Shown here piece after piece: positions 1 through 7,618 of a stretch of DNA of 64,000 bases. The position numbers and the translations under genes were made by a program. This stretch comes from CAYWEM01 sp964457225. GTDB taxonomy: Bacteria > Acidobacteriota > Aminicenantia > UBA2199. How positions within the stretch are numbered: the stretch's first letter is position 1; the number at the start of each line of letters is the position of its first letter. The stretch is from NCBI GenBank assembly GCA_964457225.1, contig CAYWEM010000006.1:109100-173099 (forward strand), read 5' to 3'. The notes beneath the pieces are model-generated. The model did no database searches, was not told where the DNA came from, and saw nothing but the letters and a program-made list of their open reading frames with translations.

Positions 1-1228
1 ATTCGGACAGGTCACGGGCCGCCCTGGCCCCCCAGACCAGGCCTTCCAGCAGGGAAACCGAAGCCAGGCGATTGGCTCCGTGCACCCCGGTGGCCGCCAC
101 CTCGCCGACCGCATACAGATTTTTCAGGCTGGTCCGTCCCAGCAGGTCACAAAGTACTCCGCCGCAGCCGTAGTGAGCGGCCGGAACCACCGGAATTGGT
201 TTTTCCTCTATGTTTATGCCGAACTGCAGGCAGGTACGATAGATGTTGGGAAATCGCTCGGCAATGTTGATCCTGGCAAAAGAAGCCAGGTCCAGCAGGA
301 CGAAATCGTCACCGTTGCGGATCATTTCCTCGTAAATGGCGCGGGAAACCTCGTCACGGGGCGCCAGGTCGCGCAGGGGCGAATACTTGTCCATGAAGTA
401 CTCTCCCCGCCGGTTCATCAGCCGGGCGCCTTCACCCCGCACGGCCTCGGAAATCAGGAAAGAATCGGCATCGCGGTGGAAGAGAGAAGTGGGATGGAAC
501 TGCACGTATTCCATGTTGCCCAGCCGGGCTCCGGCCCGGAAAGCCATTGCTATGCCGTTGCCCACGGCATCTTCGGGATTGGTGGAATGCAGGAAAATAC
601 TGCTGAGTCCACCGGTGGCCAGCACTACCCGCCGGGCAAAAAAGCGCATCACTTTTTTCCTTTTCTGGTCAAGCACGTAGGCGCCGATCACCCGGGGTTC
701 ACTGTAAAGCCTGGCCGGGTTGAGTGAATGATGAGGGTATGTCAGCAGATCCACGGCCGTGTGCTGAAAAAGCACCTCGATTCCCTTTGCTCCAGGCAGT
801 ACTTCCGCGAAGCGCTCCTGGATGGCCCGACCGGTCATATCCTTGTAATGCAGTACTCTTCTGCTGGTATGGCCGCCTTCCATGGCCATGTCATAACTGC
901 CGTTTTCCTTGCTGAAAGCCACTCCCAGCCTGTCTATCAGTATTGATTGAATCAGGGGATGGGCTTCGGATACCAGCATTTCAACCGCAGGCAGGTAACT
1001 GAGCTCATCACCCGCCCTGATTATGTCCTTGATGAATTCCTCGGCGTCAGCTCCCTGGGGCAGGGTGGCGATGCCGCCTTGGGCCAGGTAGGAATTACTG
1101 CGGGTAAAATCTTTTCCCTTGGCGATCACAGTCACGGACAGCCCGGCTTCAGCGGCCAGCAGGGCTGCTGTCGCCCCGGCTATGCCGCAGCCGATCACCA
1201 GGAGATCGCTTTCCCGGTAATCCTTCAT
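1..1228 (-). CDS. nadB: L-aspartate oxidase, 3' end beyond window
   Basis: Flavoenzyme that oxidises L-aspartate to iminoaspartate, the first step of de novo NAD synthesis, in the cytoplasm. Reading the minus strand from the ATG at 1228 gives MKDYRESDLLVIGCGIAGAT, an FAD-binding GxGxxG fold, followed about 25 residues later by RSNSYLAQGGIA, the conserved segment that follows the dinucleotide-binding fold in NadB and succinate dehydrogenase flavoproteins. About 409 codons are present and the C-terminus lies left of the window. Its start overlaps the nadC stop by one base (TGATG), so the two are translationally coupled. In a fermenter the electron acceptor would be fumarate rather than oxygen. 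Succinate dehydrogenase flavoprotein is the alternative, but coupling to nadC decides for NadB. Confidence 0.93.
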   Translation of the reverse strand, partial: MKDYRESDLLVIGCGIAGATAALLAAEAGLSVTVIAKGKDFTRSNSYLAQGGIATLPQGADAEEFIKDIIRAGDELSYLPAVEMLVSEAHPLIQSILIDRLGVAFSKENGSYDMAMEGGHTSRRVLHYKDMTGRAIQERFAEVLPGAKGIEVLFQHTAVDLLTYPHHSLNPARLYSEPRVIGAYVLDQKRKKVMRFFARRVVLATGGLSSIFLHSTNPEDAVGNGIAMAFRAGARLGNMEYVQFHPTSLFHRDADSFLISEAVRGEGARLMNRRGEYFMDKYSPLRDLAPRDEVSRAIYEEMIRNGDDFVLLDLASFARINIAERFPNIYRTCLQFGINIEEKPIPVVPAAHYGCGGVLCDLLGRTSLKNLYAVGEVAATGVHGANRLASVSLLEGLVWGARAARDLSE

Positions 1229-2118
1229 CAATCTTCCTCGAATTCCAGGGTAAAATCGATACTGCGGCAGCCGTGAGTCAGGGCGCCGACGGATACGAAA
1301 TCGATTCCCGGCTGCAGCCTTGAGGAAACGTTGTGCAGGGTGACATTGCCGGAAAGCTCGTACTTGACCGAACTGCTTTTGAGAACCGCGGCCCTTTCAA
1401 CCATTTCAGCGGAAAAATTGTCAAGCATAATCATTTCAACACCCAGGGACAGTGCTTCAACCAATTGAGCCAGGCTCTGCACTTCCACTTCGACCGGCAA
1501 TCCCGGATTGGCCCGCCGTACCAGTTCAACCGCCCGTCTCAGGGAACCGGCCATACTGATGTGATTGTCTTTGATCAGGGCCATTTCGGCCAGGTGCAGT
1601 CGGTGGTTGGCCCCGCCGCCGTGCAGCACCGCTTCTTTTTCCAGATAGCGTAACCCGGGAGTGGTTTTGCGGGTATCCAGCAGAATGACGCCGAAAGGTT
1701 TTACCTTCTCAACGTAAAGGCTGGTGGCCGTGGCCACGCCGCTGAGACGGCCCAGGAAATTCAGGGCCGTTCTTTCTGCTTTGAGTATCGAGCTTTTCCG
1801 GCCGTTGACCTGCAGGATTACATCCCCCACCCGACAGGGTGCCCCGTCGCCGAGCCGCAGGTCAACCTGCAGTTCAGGGTCAACCTGGCGGCAGGCTTCC
1901 CTGAATGCTCCGGTTCCCGAGATTATCCCGGCTTCCCTGGAGAGCACCCTGGCCCTGGCCGGACCGTCAAATCCGGCCAGGGCCGAAGTGGTGACATCCT
2001 TTTCAATGAAATCTTCTTCCAGAGCCAGGGCCACAACCTTGGCGAGAAACCTCTCATTCAGCTTAACTCTTCCATCCGGGTCAAGCAAGCCGGGTAAGAT
2101 TCTCTCCTGGTCAGGCAT
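1228..2118 (-). CDS. nadC: Quinolinate phosphoribosyltransferase
   Basis: Converts quinolinate and PRPP to nicotinate mononucleotide, CO2 and PPi in de novo NAD synthesis. The 296-residue length is normal for the family. The family signatures are in order: ERTALNFLGRLSGVAT, LLDTRKTTPGLR, HRLHLAEMALIKDNHI, EVEVQSL, MIMLDNFS and the C-terminal VSVGALTH. The lysines and arginines that bind the two phosphates and carboxylates are retained. It is the first gene of a minus-strand nadC-nadB pair that overlaps by one base. nadA is not in the window. Confidence 0.97.
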   Translation of the reverse strand: MPDQERILPGLLDPDGRVKLNERFLAKVVALALEEDFIEKDVTTSALAGFDGPARARVLSREAGIISGTGAFREACRQVDPELQVDLRLGDGAPCRVGDVILQVNGRKSSILKAERTALNFLGRLSGVATATSLYVEKVKPFGVILLDTRKTTPGLRYLEKEAVLHGGGANHRLHLAEMALIKDNHISMAGSLRRAVELVRRANPGLPVEVEVQSLAQLVEALSLGVEMIMLDNFSAEMVERAAVLKSSSVKYELSGNVTLHNVSSRLQPGIDFVSVGALTHGCRSIDFTLEFEED

Positions 2119-2142
2119 CGTGGCCCCGTTTAATCGCAGCGC

Positions 2143-2859
2143 TCAGAACTTGATTCCTTTCTTGGTCTTTTCCTTGCGCCGCCGTTCCTTGGCATCGTAT
2201 TCCTTCATGCAACGGTCGTCCGGTCCCTTGACCAGCGAGCATTCCAGGTATTCGACTATCTCTATCAGGCAGGCGCGGATGGCTCGACCGGTGGGAGTCT
2301 TTTCATGGGCGCCGAGACTGCCGCTGAACTTGCCGATACCAACCCGGCCGCCCAGGCCGCCGGACTTGGCTTCAGCTTCAACCGTGCGGGCATCGACGAT
2401 TTCTCCGGTTTCAGTATCGATAACTTTGAGATCAACCGCCAGGTAAGCCCTTTCACTCTTTCCGCCCACTCCGATCCGGCCGATGCTGACTCCGCCGCCG
2501 GCTCCCTTGGTGCCTTCTTCATAAGCGCTTACCGAGCCGGAAACCAGGTACTTGGCTCCCTTGATCCTGCCGATCTTGGCCTTGGTGGCGCCATCGATGC
2601 GACCGCTGGCCCCGAGATCCTGTTCACCAAGTACAGCGTCGATCTCCTTGCGTTCCAGCACCTGGAAAGACTTGGTGGCAGCCAGTTCAGCGGCCAGCAT
2701 ATCCTGCAGTTCACGGCCGACACTGGCACTCCACCAACCGGCACTGGTCTGGTTGGAAAAGCGTAGTACGCCCAGGCGGGGTTTTTCCTGGGCAAAACCG
2801 TAAGCAGTGCTGAAAACCAGCACGATGAAGAGCAACGCCAACAACAAAGATTTTTTCAT
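2143..2859 (-). CDS. CsgG-like secreted protein
   Basis: Predicted exported protein of the CsgG/curli-assembly-like fold. Residues 1-23 form a signal peptide (MKKSLLLALLFIVLVFSTAYGFA); there is no lipobox Cys. The mature N-terminus RLGVLRFSNQ, then LAAELAATKSFQVLER, GRIKGAKYLVSGSVS and LAVDLKVIDTETGEIV follow the usual CsgG layout (beta strand, helix, G-xxxL-xxxG-V, strand). A glycine-rich stretch (GAGGGVSIGRIGVGG) sits in the middle and the C-terminus is short and basic (KERRRKEKTKKG). An RBS (GGAGGT) lies 8 nt upstream of the start. Such proteins usually sit in or at the outer membrane; the cargo or partner is unknown here. Only 24 bp separate it from nadC, so it may share that transcript. 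Confidence 0.7.
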   Translation of the reverse strand: MKKSLLLALLFIVLVFSTAYGFAQEKPRLGVLRFSNQTSAGWWSASVGRELQDMLAAELAATKSFQVLERKEIDAVLGEQDLGASGRIDGATKAKIGRIKGAKYLVSGSVSAYEEGTKGAGGGVSIGRIGVGGKSERAYLAVDLKVIDTETGEIVDARTVEAEAKSGGLGGRVGIGKFSGSLGAHEKTPTGRAIRACLIEIVEYLECSLVKGPDDRCMKEYDAKERRRKEKTKKGIKF

Positions 2860-3041
2860 GTTTTCTACCTCCGGCTAAATAATTTTGCTTTTTTATTTTA
2901 GTCCCCGAAAATGCCCTTGTCAACAGGAGCACTCCCACCTAAACCGGTCCGATGGCCTTGCTTGGCGCCGTGGAAACACCAGGTGAACTGCGTACTCGGT
3001 CCGCGGCGTTATAAAGATACTACGGCGTTTTTTTTAAATTC
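2860..3041. other. Divergent intergenic region
   Basis: Region between the CsgG-like gene (minus) and the aminomutase operon (plus). Apart from the RBS of the minus-strand gene and the plus-strand promoter at its right edge I see no gene, no clear hairpin terminator and no repeat. Confidence 0.5.
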
Positions 3042-3070
3042 TTGACAAATCGGGCTATTTTTTATAGAAT
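3042..3070 (+). promoter_or_regulatory. Sigma-70-type promoter of the aminomutase operon
   Basis: TTGACA at 3042-3047, a 17-nt spacer and TAGAAT at 3065-3070: a near-consensus vegetative promoter. Transcription would start near 3077, leaving a leader of about 135 nt before the aminomutase ATG at 3213. Confidence 0.75.
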
Positions 3071-3099
3071 TTTAACAGTCGGAGCAATTAACAGTTCAG

Positions 3100-3195
3100 A
3101 TGAAAACATTCTCCATGACGCCATTTCATTATGCCTCCCACGGCAGCGAAACGTACTGCAGATGCCCTTACACTGTTTTTATGCTTGAAAGCTAA
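3100..3195 (+). CDS. Possible leader peptide ORF (31 aa)
   Basis: A 31-codon frame, MKTFSMTPFHYASHGSETYC onward to CPYTVFMLES, lies wholly within the predicted leader and stops 17 nt before the aminomutase start. A GGAG sits 16 nt upstream of its ATG, which is far for a good RBS. The sequence has no run of a single amino acid that would mark a classical attenuator. It may be chance; it is listed because its position between promoter and first gene fits an upstream ORF. Confidence 0.2.
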   Translation: MKTFSMTPFHYASHGSETYCRCPYTVFMLES

Positions 3196-3212
3196 ATATC
3201 AAGAGGATTTCC

Positions 3213-4841
3213 ATGAAAACAAAAACAAAACAAAACGAGTTTGAGCAAAACCAGGTAGTCAGCGCAGCAATTGAGCGGATAACTATTACCGCCAAAGACC
3301 TGGAGCGGATGATGGACCGCTATCATTATTCGGAGGAAACCAGGAACATCATTCAACAGGAAAATCTTCTGCCGACCGGCCTTTTGACCCGGCTGCATTC
3401 CTCTTTCCCGGGGACTTCCGGAATCATGGAAAACAAGCCTTTTCTGTTTACCGGTAAAACCCATTACCAAGGCCTGGAAGGATTCCGGGAAATAGTGGAG
3501 ATTCTGAATCGAAATGGTATCGACATAAAGCATATTCCGGAAAGAGAATGCTTTATCGAGGTCTACCGTTTCCTGGCGACCAAACACGTTCTCAACAAAA
3601 TCAACTGGCAGAACTTTGCCGATGACTCCCTGTTTCAATTGGTCATTCCTCAACCCGGCATGATCCCCGACACCTTGGTCAAGAGTTACGTTCAGGCCAG
3701 AGACCGCCAGGAAAAAGAACTGCTGATCAAGGAATACCAGAAGCAGACCAATCCACATGACGGCAAGCAGCTGCTGAACAAGCCCTGGTACATCAACGAG
3801 GAAGGCGGTTTGGAGATCCTTCAGGGCAGCCAGCACAAGTATCCCTCCTGCCAGCTGATTTTCGACTCCACCACCCAAAACTGCTTCACTTTTTGCACCT
3901 ACTGTTTCCGGCACGCCCAGGTCAGGGGTGATGAAGACATGTTTGTCCAGGAGGATCTCGGCCAGGTACTGGAATACCTGCGGCGGCACAAGGAAGTCAC
4001 CGATGTCCTGATAACCGGAGGAGACGCCGGCTTCATAACCCCGGAACGTCTTGAGGGTTACGCCAAGCCCATGATCGAGGACGAAACCCTGATGCACATC
4101 AGGAGCCTGCGCCTGGGCACCAGGGCCCTGACCTTCCACCCGGAAATGGTCTTGAGCCAAAGCTACGATCGTTTCCTGCAGCTTTTCCGTCGCCTGGTTG
4201 ACCATGGCATTCAGGTAGTCTGGATGGCCCATTTCTCGACTCCCAGGGAAGTACTCAATCCTTCGACCATCGCCGCCATCCGACGCCTGAAACAAGCCGG
4301 AGTAATGGTCAAGAGCCAAAGCCCGATCATGAACCACATCAGCCTGTTCACTGACGACGACGGCCGAGTTGACCTGGAACGCTCAGCTCAGAACTGGATC
4401 GACCTGGGCCAGATCCTGGCCATGCTGGGAGTTGGTTTCCATTCGATGTACTGCGCACGGCCGACCGGCGAGCACCATTATTTCACCGCCCCGCTGGCCG
4501 CGATCAACCAGGTCTTCAGCAAGGTTTACCGGACCCTGTCCTCGATCAGCCGGCCTTCGCGCTACATCACCATGACCTCCTCGGGCGGAAAAGTATCCCT
4601 GCTCGGAACCACGGAAGTACACGGAGAAAAAGCATTTGTGCTGAAATTCAATCAGGGCCGCAACATGGAATGGGCCGATCGGGTATTCCTGGCCCACTAT
4701 GACGAACAGGAAAACACCATTGAAAAGCTGAAACCTTTTTCCGGTGATCGCCATTTCTACGAGGATGAACTGGCGGAAATCGAACAAAACCTTGACAAGG
4801 CACTGAAAAAACAGCTAGCCTGTTCAAGTAAAAAACTTTAG
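3213..4841 (+). CDS. KamA-family radical SAM/PLP 2,3-aminomutase
   Basis: Radical SAM, PLP-dependent amino acid 2,3-aminomutase. At 542 aa it is longer than lysine 2,3-aminomutase (about 416 aa), mostly through the N-terminus. The [4Fe-4S]/SAM motif is CFTFCTYC (C224, C228, C231), with R233 in the place of the carboxylate-binding Arg of KamA. The PLP lysine is K460 in TSSGGK. By my alignment from memory, the two KamA aspartates that hold the lysine epsilon-amino group fall at A415 (in YCARPTG) and near T453-T455, so neither is kept and lysine is an unlikely substrate. R416 nearby could bind a side-chain carboxylate. RBS AGAGGA precedes the ATG. It heads an operon with a PcaIJ-like CoA-transferase, aminotransferase and thiolase, which suggests conversion of 2-aminoadipate (or a similar acidic amino acid) to its beta isomer. 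Confidence 0.88.
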   Translation: MKTKTKQNEFEQNQVVSAAIERITITAKDLERMMDRYHYSEETRNIIQQENLLPTGLLTRLHSSFPGTSGIMENKPFLFTGKTHYQGLEGFREIVEILNRNGIDIKHIPERECFIEVYRFLATKHVLNKINWQNFADDSLFQLVIPQPGMIPDTLVKSYVQARDRQEKELLIKEYQKQTNPHDGKQLLNKPWYINEEGGLEILQGSQHKYPSCQLIFDSTTQNCFTFCTYCFRHAQVRGDEDMFVQEDLGQVLEYLRRHKEVTDVLITGGDAGFITPERLEGYAKPMIEDETLMHIRSLRLGTRALTFHPEMVLSQSYDRFLQLFRRLVDHGIQVVWMAHFSTPREVLNPSTIAAIRRLKQAGVMVKSQSPIMNHISLFTDDDGRVDLERSAQNWIDLGQILAMLGVGFHSMYCARPTGEHHYFTAPLAAINQVFSKVYRTLSSISRPSRYITMTSSGGKVSLLGTTEVHGEKAFVLKFNQGRNMEWADRVFLAHYDEQENTIEKLKPFSGDRHFYEDELAEIEQNLDKALKKQLACSSKKL

Positions 4842-4854
4842 CATCAGGTCAATC

Positions 4855-5571
4855 ATGATTCAGAAAGTATTTTCTTCCGCCAAGGATGCCGTGGCCGACG
4901 TTTTTGACGGTGCCGTAGTTATGATCAGCGGCTTCGGCGAAGCCGGAAGCCCCATTGAGCTGATTCACGCCCTGGTCGATCAGGGCGCACGAAATCTGAC
5001 CGTGGTCAGCAACAATACCGGTTCCGGCCATGTGGGGCTGGCCGCACTTATTGAAAACAGGCAAGTAAAAAAAATGATCTGTTCCTTTCCCCGCACCGCC
5101 AATTCAAAAGTTTTTCCTGAGCTTTACTGCCGGAATGAAATAGAACTTGAGCTGGTGCCGCAAGGAACCCTGGCCGAGCGTATTCGGGCTGGAGGAGCAG
5201 GAATACCCGCCTTTTTCACCCCGACTTCAGTCGGCACCCCCCTGGCCAAGGGCAAGGAATCACGCTTCTTCCAGGGAACCGAGTACGTTTTGGAGCAAGC
5301 CATAAAAGCCGATTTCTCCCTGGTCAAGTGCGAAGTAGCAGATCGCTACGGCAACCTGCTGTACAACAAGACCGCCAGGAACTTCGGTCCGGTCATGTGT
5401 ACCGCGGCCGAAACCACCATTGTTCAGGCCAGGCGGATCGTCGAACTGGGGGAAATCGATCCCGAGATCGTGGTGACCCCGGGAATATTCGTAAAACGGG
5501 TGGTCGAGATCCCCAACCCGGAAATTGAATCAAAACTGGTCGCCGAAAACAGGAAATACCCATGGAAGTAA
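4855..5571 (+). CDS. 3-oxoacid CoA-transferase, subunit A (PcaI-like)
   Basis: Alpha subunit of a class I CoA-transferase that moves CoA from succinyl-CoA (or another acyl-CoA) to a 3-oxo acid. The CoA-binding and subunit signatures are present: MISGFGEAGSPIELIHAL near the N-terminus and GGAGIPAFFTPTSVGTPLA around residues 113-131. The 238-aa length fits PcaI/ScoA/AtoD. It begins 13 nt after the aminomutase and overlaps subunit B by 10 nt. Since the downstream thiolase is of the 3-oxoadipyl-CoA type, 3-oxoadipate is the best guess for the acceptor; acetoacetate or another 3-oxo acid is possible. Confidence 0.9.
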   Translation: MIQKVFSSAKDAVADVFDGAVVMISGFGEAGSPIELIHALVDQGARNLTVVSNNTGSGHVGLAALIENRQVKKMICSFPRTANSKVFPELYCRNEIELELVPQGTLAERIRAGGAGIPAFFTPTSVGTPLAKGKESRFFQGTEYVLEQAIKADFSLVKCEVADRYGNLLYNKTARNFGPVMCTAAETTIVQARRIVELGEIDPEIVVTPGIFVKRVVEIPNPEIESKLVAENRKYPWK

Positions 5572-6233
5572 AAAAAGAATGCTTGGGCTGGGACGTTCGG
5601 ACCATGGCCCGGAAAGTAGCCCGGGACATCCCTGACGGGGCCTATGTAAATCTCGGCATCGGAATCCCCGAGTACGTGGCCGATTTCGTGCCTGAAGGCC
5701 GGGAATTCATATTTCACACCGAAAACGGTTTGTTGGGAATGGGCCCGGTTCCTGAAGCGGGAAAAGAAGACCCTGAACTGATAAACGCCGGAAAGAAATG
5801 TATCAGCGCCATTCCCGGGGCCTGCTTTTTTCACCACGCGGACAGTTTCACCATGATCCGCGGGGGGCATATCGACATCTGCGTCCTGGGGGCCCTGCAG
5901 GTTTCCCGTGAGGGCGACCTGGCCAACTGGTCCACCGGTGAACCCGGAGCAATTCCTGCCGTGGGGGGAGCCATGGACCTGGTAGCCGGAGTAAAATCGA
6001 TTTACGTTATCACCCAGCACACTACGAAAAACGGTGAACCGAAAATCGTGGAATCCTGCACCTATCCCCTGACCGGGAAAAGAGTGGTCAGCAGAATATA
6101 CACCAACCTGGCCGTGATCGAAGTTTCTGAAAAGGGACTTTCAGTCAGGGAGATTGCGCCCGGAATCAGTTTCGATTACCTGCAATCACAAACCGGGGCC
6201 TTGCTGATTCCCGGTCCAGGTGACCAGGCTTGA
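5562..6233 (+). CDS. 3-oxoacid CoA-transferase, subunit B (PcaJ-like)
   Basis: Beta, catalytic subunit of the class I CoA-transferase. The nucleophilic glutamate is E54 in HTENGLLGMGP, and GGHIDICVLGALQVS is the second family signature. The 223-aa length is typical. Its ATG lies inside the end of subunit A (10-nt overlap), as is usual for these obligate heteromers. The ENGLLGMGP form is shared with PcaJ and ScoB, and with the operon context supports 3-oxoadipate or a related 3-oxo acid as substrate. Confidence 0.92.
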   Translation: MEVKKECLGWDVRTMARKVARDIPDGAYVNLGIGIPEYVADFVPEGREFIFHTENGLLGMGPVPEAGKEDPELINAGKKCISAIPGACFFHHADSFTMIRGGHIDICVLGALQVSREGDLANWSTGEPGAIPAVGGAMDLVAGVKSIYVITQHTTKNGEPKIVESCTYPLTGKRVVSRIYTNLAVIEVSEKGLSVREIAPGISFDYLQSQTGALLIPGPGDQA

Positions 6234-6274
6234 AATTACGTCCGATACTTTTATTCTGACCCAATGGAGAAAAA

Positions 6275-7618
6275 ATGAACAAGCAGAGTGAGAGTTTGTA
6301 CCAGGAAGCCCTGCAGGTGATTCCGGGAGGGGTCAGCCGAAACACGGTTTTTCACAAACCATATCCCCATTACGTCGCCCATGCTTCCGGATGCATGGTA
6401 ACCGATGTCGATGGAGTCCAGCGCATTGATTTCGCCAATAACATGGCCTCGCTCATTCACGGTCATGCTTTTCCCCCGATCGTCGAGGCGGTGATCAAGC
6501 AGCTGCAGGCCGGAACTGCCTATACCCTGGCCACGGAAGCCGAACTGCTGCTGGCCCGTCATCTCTGCAACCGGGCCGAAAGTTTCGAAAAAATTCGTTT
6601 CGTCAATTCGGGCACCGAGGCGGTCATGGCCATGATCAAGGCATCGCGCGCTTTCACCGGCCGCCCGAAAATCGCCAAGGCCGAAGGAGCCTATCACGGC
6701 ACCTACGATTTCGCCGAAGTAAGCCAGACTTCAAACCCGGACAACTGGGGGGAAATAACCAAGCCGAACAGTGTTCCCCTGGTAAGCGGCACACCGGCCG
6801 GAGTCCTGGATAACGTGATCGTTTTCCCATACAATGAGATCGATAAAACCTTGGCCATCCTCGATGAACAGGCCGATCAAATCGCCTGCGTCATCATCGA
6901 CCCGGTTCCCCACCGGGTGGGCCTGATTCCGGGAAGCGTGGAATTCATCCGGGCCCTGCATCAATGGACCCGACGGCACGGTGCTCTACTCGTATTTGAC
7001 GAGGTAGTGACCTTCAGAATCAACCATGGCGGCGCCCAGCAGAATTACCCGGTAAAACCGGACCTGACTGCACTTGGTAAAATAATAGGCGGCGGCTTCC
7101 CGGTCGGGGCGCTGGCCGGTCGCGATGAGGTCATGAAAGTACTCGATCCCCGGGAAAAGAAAGTCCTTTTCCCTCACTCGGGAACTTTCTCGGCCAACCC
7201 GATCAGCATGACCGCCGGGTTGGCGGCCATGGAACACTTCGATCAGGAAGCGGTTCAGCGCCTGAACGAACTGACCCGGAAGGCCATCGATCAACTGCAT
7301 GAGGCGATCAGCCTGGCCGGGGTTCCCGTCTCGATTACCGGCGCCGGCTCGATGTTCCGAATTCACCTCAGTTCCATTCCTCCGACAAGCTATCGCCAGG
7401 CTTACCAGACCAGGCATGCCGCGGAACTGATAGACGAAATTCTCGATTACCTCTTCTACCGGGAGAACATTATCATGATCAACACCTGTGCCTGCATGTT
7501 CTCAACCGTTTTGACTCAGAATGAAGTGGACCGTCTTTCTACCTCCATGCTCAACGCATTCCGTCAGTTCAAGCCGAAGCTGGAAGAACTCCAACGCCAA
7601 AACGGAGCAAAACCATGA
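6275..7618 (+). CDS. Class III aminotransferase, GSA/beta-amino-acid type
   Basis: PLP-dependent aminotransferase, fold type I class III. The N-terminal IPGGVSRNT and the C-terminal half resemble glutamate-1-semialdehyde aminomutase and the beta-phenylalanine aminotransferases. RFVNSGTEAVMAMIKASR binds the PLP phosphate, LLVFDEVVTFR holds the PLP-stacking Asp, and K269 in LGKIIGGGFPVGALAGR forms the Schiff base. Length 447 aa. It lies 41 nt after the CoA-transferase and overlaps the thiolase start by 4 nt. A heme-pathway role is unlikely in this company. Known beta-transaminases belong to this branch, so removal of the beta-amino group made by the aminomutase, giving a 3-oxo acid, is the natural reading. 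The amino acceptor would be 2-oxoglutarate or pyruvate. Confidence 0.85.
   Translation: MNKQSESLYQEALQVIPGGVSRNTVFHKPYPHYVAHASGCMVTDVDGVQRIDFANNMASLIHGHAFPPIVEAVIKQLQAGTAYTLATEAELLLARHLCNRAESFEKIRFVNSGTEAVMAMIKASRAFTGRPKIAKAEGAYHGTYDFAEVSQTSNPDNWGEITKPNSVPLVSGTPAGVLDNVIVFPYNEIDKTLAILDEQADQIACVIIDPVPHRVGLIPGSVEFIRALHQWTRRHGALLVFDEVVTFRINHGGAQQNYPVKPDLTALGKIIGGGFPVGALAGRDEVMKVLDPREKKVLFPHSGTFSANPISMTAGLAAMEHFDQEAVQRLNELTRKAIDQLHEAISLAGVPVSITGAGSMFRIHLSSIPPTSYRQAYQTRHAAELIDEILDYLFYRENIIMINTCACMFSTVLTQNEVDRLSTSMLNAFRQFKPKLEELQRQNGAKP

Noticed and set aside
3192..4337. A long minus-strand open frame opposite the aminomutase.
   Set aside because: It is the antisense shadow of a well-supported gene; no signature on that strand.
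3213..4841. Reading the aminomutase as lysine 2,3-aminomutase of the classical lysine fermentation.
   Set aside because: The lysine side-chain aspartates appear absent and none of KamDE, Kdd, Kce or Kal is present.
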